From VFHP01 sp964443385 (GTDB taxonomy: Bacteria; Chloroflexota; Dehalococcoidia; Lucifugimonadales; UBA2985), in NCBI GenBank assembly GCA_964443385.1, contig CAYUCO010000069.1, forward strand, positions 1 to 5,268: DNA of 5,268 nt, read 5' to 3'. The position numbers and the translations under genes are program-made. The notes beneath the pieces were generated by a model, which saw only the letters and a program-made list of their open reading frames with translations, had not been told where the DNA came from and did not search any database. Shown here piece by piece: positions 1 through 5,268 of this stretch (within the stretch, counting starts at the first letter, position 1; every line of letters starts with the position of its first letter).

Positions 1-707
1 GGATAAATCTTTCAATGGCAAACGACATTCGTACCATATGTGAAGAGTTCAACGTTTCATCAGAGGTAAACGTTGTTCTAGTAACAGGTAATGGCAAATA
101 CTTCTGCAGAGGAGATGAAGAGAATAGCTTTAACCCAGAACATAGCAACCAATTGAGGTATGATATATACAGAATGCAATACTTTAGACTAGCAACATCT
201 TTACTCAATATAGACAAACCGGTTGTTTGTGCAATAAACGGAGATGCAATAGGACACGGACTGGAAATAGCCATGTGTTCAGACATCAGGCTTGCAGCAC
301 CCAATGCAAAGTTCAGCATGCCTCAAATAATCCATGGCTCAATGCCGTGGGACGGGGGTACACAATTGCTACCCAGATTAATTGGACGATCAAATGCATC
401 TGAACTACTAATGACTGGCAAAACAATTGACTCCAAGAAGGCTTTAAGCATTGGGCTAATTGAATATGTAATACCCAAGTCAAAACTGGTGACCGAAGCA
501 AAGATTCTAGCTCATTCCATATCAAGGTCTGGCCCAATAGCTACTAGGTATGCCAAAGAAGCCGTATTGAAGGGAATAGACATGACTATAGAACAAGGCA
601 TGAGGCTTGAAATGGATTTAAATCTTCTTTTGCAAACTACCAAGGATAGAACTGAAGGATTGTCATCATTTATGGAGAAACGAACACCTAAATTTACTGG
701 AGAATAA
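1..707 (+). CDS. Crotonase-family protein (enoyl-CoA hydratase/isomerase-like), 5' partial
   Basis: Crotonases bind acyl-CoA thioesters and stabilise an enolate in an oxyanion hole; hydratases add water to 2-enoyl-CoA in the cytoplasm. The frame is open from base 3 to the window edge. The ATG at 15 has no Shine-Dalgarno and aligns with residue 34 (Met) of the next gene, so the true start lies about 30 codons upstream and outside the window. Numbering from that Met, the core runs from KPVVCAINGD (68-77) to GGTQLLPRLIG (114-124), and the C-terminus has the classic family ending EKRTPKFTG. Glu84 matches the first catalytic Glu of rat mitochondrial hydratase (Glu144). The position 20 residues later, normally the second Glu in a 'PE' pair, is Gln104 (MPQI). 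The usual FCAGADL segment reads FCRGDEE (30-36), and the middle Gly before the first Glu is His81. Family membership is secure; hydratase activity is doubtful, and it may catalyse another crotonase reaction. It is the upstream partner of a tandem crotonase pair. Confidence 0.9.
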   Translation, partial: INLSMANDIRTICEEFNVSSEVNVVLVTGNGKYFCRGDEENSFNPEHSNQLRYDIYRMQYFRLATSLLNIDKPVVCAINGDAIGHGLEIAMCSDIRLAAPNAKFSMPQIIHGSMPWDGGTQLLPRLIGRSNASELLMTGKTIDSKKALSIGLIEYVIPKSKLVTEAKILAHSISRSGPIATRYAKEAVLKGIDMTIEQGMRLEMDLNLLLQTTKDRTEGLSSFMEKRTPKFTGE

Positions 708-736
708 TTAGACACCAACTGCAAAGAATTAACAGA

Positions 737-1474
737 ATGAATAACAGTTTTCCTACAGTCATATATCAGAAAAACGGGAAAGTGGCGAGTATAATACTAA
801 ACAGACCACATGTTTTGAATGCTCACAATATCCAAATGAGAGATGACCTTTACCAAATACTAGAAGCAGCCAGAGACGACACAGATGTGACATGTATAAC
901 ATTAACAGGTGCTGGTGAAAGGTCATTTTGCACTGGTGCAGACCTAACCGAATTCGGCACAGCTCCGTCTAGGATTATCGCCAGGCAAGTTAGGTGGGAA
1001 CGGGATCTTTGGGGTTTAATATTAAGCATAAACAAACCAATTATTGCGGGTTTGCATGGCTATGTGTTAGGCTCTGGTATGGAAATGGCTATGCTCTGCG
1101 ACATAAGAATAGCGTCAGAAGACGCCATATTTGGAATGCCAGAAGCAGCCTTGGGAATGATCCCGGTAGCTGGAGGAACACAGATCCTACCTCGAACTAT
1201 AGGTATTGGGAAAACTATGAGACTACTGCTTACACATAAGAATATATCTGCTCAAGAAGCTAAAGATATAGGAGCTATTAATGAAGTAGTCAGCATAGAA
1301 TCGTTGTGGGATCATGTTATTAAAACAGCTGAACAGATATCCTGCCATGATAGATTATCGTTAGAAACTATAAAAGGAAATTTGAGAAACGGAATAGATA
1401 CACCATTATTGGAAGCCATGAATGCTGAATACAATACTGCCTTAAACATGATAATGGCAAAAACGCTTTATTAA
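737..1474 (+). CDS. Enoyl-CoA hydratase/isomerase family protein with both catalytic glutamates
   Basis: This 245-residue crotonase probably hydrates a 2-enoyl-CoA in a beta-oxidation-like or side-chain-degrading pathway. The N-terminal family strand ends in ILNRPHVLNA (20-29), followed by the oxyanion segment SFCTGADL (63-70), the KPIIAGLHGYVLG stretch (100-112) and GGTQILPRTIG (146-156). Glu116 (GMEMAMLCD) and Glu136 (GMPEAALG) are 20 residues apart, as are Glu144 and Glu164 of rat enoyl-CoA hydratase, so the acid/base pair is intact. The protein ends at MAKTLY, roughly 20 residues before the point where the upstream paralogue has its family-typical EKRxPxFxG tail. Other frames after the stop show no such tail, so no obvious frameshift explains the loss. 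The gene starts 29 bases after the upstream stop with no good Shine-Dalgarno, which suggests cotranscription. A hand alignment of the core (residues 100-156) gives 27 of 57 identities with the upstream gene, so they are paralogues but not a recent duplication. Confidence 0.92.
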   Translation: MNNSFPTVIYQKNGKVASIILNRPHVLNAHNIQMRDDLYQILEAARDDTDVTCITLTGAGERSFCTGADLTEFGTAPSRIIARQVRWERDLWGLILSINKPIIAGLHGYVLGSGMEMAMLCDIRIASEDAIFGMPEAALGMIPVAGGTQILPRTIGIGKTMRLLLTHKNISAQEAKDIGAINEVVSIESLWDHVIKTAEQISCHDRLSLETIKGNLRNGIDTPLLEAMNAEYNTALNMIMAKTLY

Positions 1475-1528
1475 CCTATATGAATTGTATTATATTATAT
1501 AGCAAATGCGTATATCAAAATATTAGAC

Positions 1529-1533
1529 GGAGG
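1529..1533 (+). promoter_or_regulatory. Shine-Dalgarno of the acyl-CoA synthetase gene
   Basis: GGAGG lies 10 bases before the ATG at 1544. It fixes that start and is much stronger than anything before the second crotonase. The rest of the 69-base gap (1475-1543) is very AT-rich; I see no convincing -35/-10 pair there. Confidence 0.75.
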
Positions 1534-1543
1534 CACAACATAC

Positions 1544-3112
1544 ATGAATACAACCGAATTACTTAATATTACAGCTCTGATAGTTCCAGATCGACCTGCA
1601 ATAATATTCGACGAAAAGGAAATTTCCTTCGGCGAACTCGGAAACCGAGTCAATAGACTAGCTAACGGCTTAGCTTCTCTAGGGGTAGGGTCTGGTGACA
1701 GAGTGGCAGTCATGCAAGTGAACTGTAACGAACACATAGAAAGTTATTTTGCAACTGCAAAACTAGATGCAATATTTGTTCCAATTAATTTCAGGGCTAG
1801 AGCAGAAGAACTAAGTTTCATGTTAAACGACTCAGGTGTGAAGGCAATAATTCTTGGTGAACGATATGAAGAAATGCTCAACACAATATCCCCTGAACTT
1901 ACCACCGTAGAAAGCAAAATAACGCTTGACTCTGCAGGTGAAGGATTTATTTCTTACGATGATCTGATCAAAAATTCTTCTAGTGATGATCTCTTTCCTT
2001 CGGCTGACGGTGACGAAACTACTATCATTATGTTCACGGCCGGTACAACTGGCACTCCAAAAGGTGTCATGTTGAGTCATAATAGTTTTACATCATATAT
2101 CTTAGCAAACGTCGAACCCGTTGACATGGAGTCTGCAGAGCGAAACATACTTACTGTACCTCTACACCACATCGCAGGAATGCAGGCGGTAATGGCAGCT
2201 ATATACGGTGGAAGGACACTAGTACTGCAGAGACAATTTGATGCCGAGGGATGGATGCAACTTGTTCAAGACAAACAAGTAAATAGAGCAATGATGGTTC
2301 CAACAATGCTAAAAATGCTGATGGACCAACCCAAATTCAATGAATATGACCTATCCAGCCTAAAAGTCATCACTTACGGAGCTGCACCGATGCCATTAGA
2401 AGTGATTAAGAAAGCTATATCCGAATTCCCAAACACTCGGTTCATAAATGCTTTTGGCCAAACAGAAACAGCTTCAACTATAACTATGTTACCTCCTGAC
2501 GATCATGATATAAAGGAGAGTGATCCCGATTATGAAAAGAAACTTAAAAGATTAGCTTCTATTGGAAAACCTCTCCCTGACGTCGAGGTCAAAATAGTTG
2601 ATGAAGATGGTAAGGATGTTGCTGTAGGTGAAAATGGGGAAATAGTTGCCAGAGGCGATAGATTAATGAAGGGCTATTGGAACAGAGAAGAAGCCACAAA
2701 AGAGACTCTTCGTGGAGGATGGTTATATACCGGAGATCTAGGATATTGGGACCCAGACGGATATATATTTCTATCTGGACGTGCTAAGGATTTCCTAAAG
2801 CGAGGCGGGGAGATGATAGCACCAGAAGAAGTTGAACAAATAATTATGTCTCATCCCTCGGTAGACGAAGCAGCAATAATTGGAGTTCCAGACGTTGAGT
2901 GGGGCGAGCGCGTTAGAGCAATGGTCGTCATAAAACCTGGACAAGAATTGACCGCCGAAGACGTAGTAGAACATTGCAGACCTAAAATGGCTGGATTTAA
3001 GAGGCCAGAGGACGTAGTTTTTATAGATGAATTACCCAGAAACCCAATGGGCAAAGTGCTAAAGAGGGTACTTAGGGAAGAATATGACCAGCCAATAGGC
3101 TCCTATGACTAA
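1544..3112 (+). CDS. AMP-forming acyl-CoA synthetase (FadD-like acyl-CoA ligase)
   Basis: The protein is a member of the ANL (acyl-CoA synthetase, NRPS adenylation, luciferase) superfamily. It activates a carboxylic acid with ATP to an acyl-adenylate and transfers the acyl group to CoA, releasing AMP and pyrophosphate. At 522 residues it is full length. Motifs occur in order: phosphate-binding loop TAGTTGTPKG (165-174), PLHHIAG (206-212), NAFGQTE (302-308, usual YGxTE with Phe for Tyr), YTGD (395-398) with the ribose-binding Asp, the hinge region GRAKDFLKRGGEMIAPEEVE (412-431), and C-terminal PRNPMGKVLKR (498-508), whose Lys504 is the expected adenylation lysine. No transmembrane segment or signal peptide is seen, so it is probably cytoplasmic. 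The gene lies downstream of two crotonases and ahead of a terminator, which suggests that it feeds them substrate. Chain length and aromatic versus aliphatic preference cannot be decided from the sequence. Confidence 0.95.
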   Translation: MNTTELLNITALIVPDRPAIIFDEKEISFGELGNRVNRLANGLASLGVGSGDRVAVMQVNCNEHIESYFATAKLDAIFVPINFRARAEELSFMLNDSGVKAIILGERYEEMLNTISPELTTVESKITLDSAGEGFISYDDLIKNSSSDDLFPSADGDETTIIMFTAGTTGTPKGVMLSHNSFTSYILANVEPVDMESAERNILTVPLHHIAGMQAVMAAIYGGRTLVLQRQFDAEGWMQLVQDKQVNRAMMVPTMLKMLMDQPKFNEYDLSSLKVITYGAAPMPLEVIKKAISEFPNTRFINAFGQTETASTITMLPPDDHDIKESDPDYEKKLKRLASIGKPLPDVEVKIVDEDGKDVAVGENGEIVARGDRLMKGYWNREEATKETLRGGWLYTGDLGYWDPDGYIFLSGRAKDFLKRGGEMIAPEEVEQIIMSHPSVDEAAIIGVPDVEWGERVRAMVVIKPGQELTAEDVVEHCRPKMAGFKRPEDVVFIDELPRNPMGKVLKRVLREEYDQPIGSYD

Positions 3113-3158
3113 ATAACCGTATCATTAGGATATAAGTAATTAGAATGTAACAGTGTAT

Positions 3159-3204
3159 TTAAGAGCAATCTGACCGACAAAGTCAGATTGCTCTTAATAG
3201 TTTT
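3159..3204 (+). terminator. Rho-independent terminator after the acyl-CoA synthetase gene
   Basis: A perfect 16-bp inverted repeat has its left arm at 3159-3174 (TTAAGAGCAATCTGAC) and its right arm at 3182-3197, with a 7-base loop CGACAAA. It is followed by TAGTTTT and further T-rich sequence. It lies 46 bases after the synthetase stop. On the opposite strand the hairpin is followed by AAATACACTG with no T-run, so it should act mainly on + strand transcripts. Confidence 0.88.
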
Positions 3205-3213
3205 CATTTAGTG

Positions 3214-3219
3214 TATAAT
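3214..3219 (+). promoter_or_regulatory. Putative -10 promoter box for the small basic protein gene
   Basis: A perfect TATAAT sits 10 bases after the terminator's TTTT run. It would start transcription near 3225-3227 and leave a leader of about 43 bases before the ATG at 3269. No good -35 is found at 16-18 bases; TTGCTC at 3188-3193 lies 20 bases upstream, inside the terminator arm. The call rests on the -10 hexamer and on its position between a terminator and a gene. Confidence 0.45.
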
Positions 3220-3268
3220 CGGACATCCTTATAAAAACTGCAGCTTTTATGACTGGAAAAACTGACCT

Positions 3269-3430
3269 ATGAAAGATAACACAAACGAAGAATCTAAAAA
3301 GATCAAGAGTGACAGGAGGCAAGCTGCCCGTCACAAAAGAAAATACGGTCCTAAGATACACGGAAAGAAACTAGCTGAAACTATAAGGAATGCTCTAACA
3401 AAGCGTTCAAACAAATCGAATCCTAAGTAA
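3269..3430 (+). CDS. Small, highly basic protein of unknown function (53 aa)
   Basis: I do not recognise this family. The frame encodes 53 residues starting MKDNTNEESKK and ending KRSNKSNPK. It contains 12 Lys, 6 Arg and 2 His against 5 acidic residues, with a central basic stretch RRQAARHKRKYGPKIHGKK (16-34) and a more helix-like LAETIRNALTKR (35-46). It has no Cys, no membrane segment and no signal peptide. Such composition is typical of nucleic-acid- or ribosome-binding small proteins, but that is inference. Support for a real gene: it follows a terminator and a perfect TATAAT, GGAAAA at 3255-3260 is a weak Shine-Dalgarno 8 bases from the ATG, an in-frame stop at 3263 makes this the first possible start, and its codons resemble those of its neighbours. 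Against it: the short length and the lack of recognised homology. It ends 13 bases from the convergent sucD stop. Confidence 0.6.
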   Translation: MKDNTNEESKKIKSDRRQAARHKRKYGPKIHGKKLAETIRNALTKRSNKSNPK

Positions 3431-3443
3431 CGACCTTCTACTT

Positions 3444-4319
3444 CTAGGACAGAACTTTTTGTACAGTTACTCCTATTTCAGCGGGAGAAGGTGCTATAGA
3501 CACACCCGCTTCAACCAAAGACCTAACTTTCTCTTCAGCGGTTCCGGCAGATCCTGTAATTATTGCCCCTGCATGACCCATGCGACGACCTGGAGGGGCA
3601 GTGGTTCCCACAATCAAACCCACAACAGGTTTGCTAACGTTCTTGCGAATATATTCTGCTGCTTCTTGCTCTTTTGTTCCTCCGATTTCACCAATAAGAA
3701 CAATGGCATCGGTATCAGGATCGTTATTGAATAATTCCAGTATATCAACAAACGAACTTCCTACTATTGGATCGCCACCTATGCCTACACATGTGGACTG
3801 CCCTATGCCGAGCTCAGTAAGTTGATTTACAGCTTCATAGGTTAAAGTCCCACTGCGAGAAACAACTCCCACTCTACCAGGAGTGTGTATATTACCAGGC
3901 ATTATCCCTATCTTGGCCTTTTCTTCGGGGGATATAAGCCCAGGGCAGTTAGGGCCTATCAATTTTGTCGATTTGTCTTCCAAATACTTTTTTACTTTTA
4001 CCATTTCCATTACAGGTATTCCCTCTGTAATACAGGCTATCAATGGTATGCCGGCGTCCGTAGACTCAAGTATTGCGTCTGCAGCAAACGCGGCAGGAAC
4101 AAATATTAAAGCGACGTTGGCACCAGTTTCATCCACAGCTTGAGTAACCGTGTCAAAGACCGGAACTTTGTCCTCCCAGACAGTTCCGCCTCGTCCAGGA
4201 GTAACTCCTGCTACTAGATTGGTACCATACTCCATACATCTGGTAGCGTGAAAACTACCTTCTCTACCAGTCAAACCTTGTACTAATAATTTTGTATTCC
4301 TATCGACCAGTATACTCAC
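3444..4319 (-). CDS. sucD: Succinyl-CoA ligase (ADP/GDP-forming) alpha subunit
   Basis: SucD pairs with SucC to interconvert succinyl-CoA and succinate with substrate-level phosphorylation of ADP or GDP in the TCA cycle. The 291-residue length is normal for the family. The N-terminal CoA-binding Rossmann domain shows VQGLTGREGSFHATRCMEYG (13-32) and GVTPGRGG (38-45). GPNCPG is at 122-127, followed by VSRSGTLTYEA (153-163), GIGGDP (179-184) and GEIGG (210-214), whose Glu211 corresponds to E. coli Glu208. RMGHAGAI (246-253) carries the phosphorylated histidine His249 (E. coli His246). All key residues are present. The start is GTG, supported by a strong Shine-Dalgarno and by match to the E. coli N-terminus MSILIDKNTK. 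It lies 18 bases after the sucC stop, so the two are cotranscribed and probably translated in balance. No terminator is visible in the 13 bases before the convergent small gene. Confidence 0.98.
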   Translation of the reverse strand: MSILVDRNTKLLVQGLTGREGSFHATRCMEYGTNLVAGVTPGRGGTVWEDKVPVFDTVTQAVDETGANVALIFVPAAFAADAILESTDAGIPLIACITEGIPVMEMVKVKKYLEDKSTKLIGPNCPGLISPEEKAKIGIMPGNIHTPGRVGVVSRSGTLTYEAVNQLTELGIGQSTCVGIGGDPIVGSSFVDILELFNNDPDTDAIVLIGEIGGTKEQEAAEYIRKNVSKPVVGLIVGTTAPPGRRMGHAGAIITGSAGTAEEKVRSLVEAGVSIAPSPAEIGVTVQKVLS

Positions 4320-4324
4320 TGGTA

Positions 4325-4332
4325 CCTCCTCT
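4325..4332 (-). promoter_or_regulatory. Shine-Dalgarno fixing the GTG start of sucD
   Basis: On the minus strand AGAGGAGG is followed by five bases (TACCA) and then GTG at 4319. It lies wholly in the 18-base sucC-sucD gap and supports the GTG rather than a later ATG as the start. Confidence 0.8.
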
Positions 4333-4337
4333 TAATT

Positions 4338-5268
4338 TCAAGTATTAGAAGCAGATTCCTTAATAACAGATGCCGCTTCCTTTAAATCATTTACCAAAGA
4401 AATTGTTAGTCCTGAACTGGCCAATATATCCTTGCCTTCATCCGCGTTAGTGCCAAGCATCCTGACTACAATTGGGATCCTTATTTCAGTCTCTTTACAA
4501 GCGGCCACGATACCTCTAGCTGCCACGTCGCATCTAAGAATGCCACCGAAAACATTTACAAGAATCCGTTTAACTTGTGGATCTGCAAGTAATATGCTGA
4601 ATGCCTGAGAAACCTGTTCTTCAGTAGCTCCTCCTCCGACATCAAGAAAGTTAGCAGGCATTGCATCTGCCATAGATATAGAATCCATAGTAGCCATCGC
4701 TAGGCCTGCGCCGTTCACCATGCAACCTACATCTCCATCCAGTTTTACGTAATTGATGCCAAACTTACTAGCTTCGACTTCCAAAGGATCTTCTTGAGAC
4801 GGGTCTCTTAATTCTCCGAGATCGGGATGACGGAAAAGGGCATCATCGTCAAAATTTAACTTAGCATCAAGTGCAAGCAGTTGTCCGTCTTCTGTTACCG
4901 CTAATGGATTTATCTCCGCCAGAGAACAATCTTTTGCCTCAAAAACTTTATAAAGATTTGCTATAAGAGTAGAAGCAGGTCTGATTAGGTCATTAGGAAT
5001 ATTTATCCCATAAGCCAATGCTCTGCATTGAAACGGCTGTAGTCCTACTATAGAGTCGACATTGACTCTGATGATCTTTTCTGGAGTTTTCGCAGCCACT
5101 TCCTCTATATCCATACCTCCTGCTTCACTGGCCATAATAACAGGACTCCTTGTAGATCCATCAATAACTATCGCTAGATAGTATTCCTTAGCCACAGACA
5201 AGGTTTGCTCTATCAAAACATTATCAACTGATGCTCCTTCAGGACCAGTTTGATGAGTTACTAACTTA
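4338..5268 (-). CDS. sucC: Succinyl-CoA ligase (ADP/GDP-forming) beta subunit, N-terminus outside the window
   Basis: SucC is the nucleotide-binding, specificity-determining subunit of succinyl-CoA ligase. The frame is open to the window edge. The TTG at 5216 is an internal leucine, not a start: upstream codons continue as KLVTHQTGPEGASVDNV, matching the family. About 80 N-terminal residues, including the first part of the ATP-grasp fold, lie beyond the right edge. Counting from that Leu, EINP (101-104) and LDAK (116-119) carry the Mg-binding Asn103 and Asp117, spaced as E. coli Asn199 and Asp213. ALFRHPDL (126-133), SQEDP (140-144), GCMVNGAGLAM (164-174), NFLDVGGGA (189-197) and NVFGGILRCD (221-230) complete the C-terminal ligase/CoA domain. 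The residues that set ADP versus GDP preference lie mostly in the missing or early part, so specificity cannot be called. It is the first gene of the visible sucC-sucD operon. Confidence 0.98.
   Translation of the reverse strand, partial: KLVTHQTGPEGASVDNVLIEQTLSVAKEYYLAIVIDGSTRSPVIMASEAGGMDIEEVAAKTPEKIIRVNVDSIVGLQPFQCRALAYGINIPNDLIRPASTLIANLYKVFEAKDCSLAEINPLAVTEDGQLLALDAKLNFDDDALFRHPDLGELRDPSQEDPLEVEASKFGINYVKLDGDVGCMVNGAGLAMATMDSISMADAMPANFLDVGGGATEEQVSQAFSILLADPQVKRILVNVFGGILRCDVAARGIVAACKETEIRIPIVVRMLGTNADEGKDILASSGLTISLVNDLKEAASVIKESASNT

Noticed and set aside
15..17. ATG as the start of the first crotonase
   Set aside because: The frame stays open to the window edge, no Shine-Dalgarno precedes it, and it aligns with Met34 of the downstream paralogue, so it is internal.
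994..1239. 81-residue + frame inside the second crotonase
   Set aside because: It overlaps a well-supported enzyme gene in another frame and has no recognisable motif or Shine-Dalgarno.
1497..1515. Interrupted palindrome ATATAGCAAATGCGTATAT as an operator
   Set aside because: The arms are short and AT-only apart from GCA/TGC, with a bulged G and a two-base centre; too weak to support a site.
1485..1516. Possible promoter TTGTAT ... TATATC before the acyl-CoA synthetase
   Set aside because: The spacer is 20 bases and the region is simply AT-rich; matches of this quality are expected by chance.
3421..3443. Short inverted repeat AAGTA/TACTT as a sucD terminator
   Set aside because: Only five AT-rich base pairs with no following T-run on the minus strand.
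3580..4143. Several 74-91 residue + frames opposite sucD
   Set aside because: They are antisense to a gene with full motif support and show no family features of their own.
5214..5216. TTG as the start of sucC
   Set aside because: The codons upstream continue the SucC sequence to the window edge (THQTGPEGASVDN), so this is an internal leucine.

Overview
This looks like ordinary bacterial chromosome carrying acyl-CoA metabolism on the + strand and a TCA-cycle enzyme on the - strand. The DNA is moderately AT-rich, densely coded and rich in ATA, AGA and CTA codons. No phage, transposon, CRISPR or RNA gene was seen. The gene content (paralogous crotonases, an AMP-forming acyl-CoA ligase, sucCD) and the codon use would fit an uncultured marine bacterium such as an AT-rich SAR202-type Chloroflexota. 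That placement is only an impression from protein style, because no marker gene is present.

Layout: positions 1-1474 hold two tandem enoyl-CoA hydratase/isomerase (crotonase) family genes. The first is cut by the left window edge. A 522-residue acyl-CoA synthetase follows at 1544-3112 behind a good Shine-Dalgarno. All three point the same way with gaps of 29 and 69 bases. A strong intrinsic terminator at 3159-3204 closes this group. Immediately after it is a perfect TATAAT box, then a very basic 53-residue small protein gene (3269-3430) of unknown function. Facing it, with only 13 bases between the stop codons, is the - strand pair sucC-sucD (succinyl-CoA ligase beta and alpha subunits). sucC runs off the right edge.

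How the genes work together (inference): the ligase would activate a carboxylic acid to its CoA thioester, and the crotonases would act on enoyl-CoA or related intermediates. The true substrate cannot be read from the sequence. The sucCD pair is a separate transcription unit that makes the two subunits of one enzyme.

The points most worth a second look are the small basic gene with its own promoter-like box, the first crotonase (second catalytic Glu replaced by Gln, unusual oxyanion segment), and the second crotonase, which lacks the usual C-terminal tail. I found no convincing new system.
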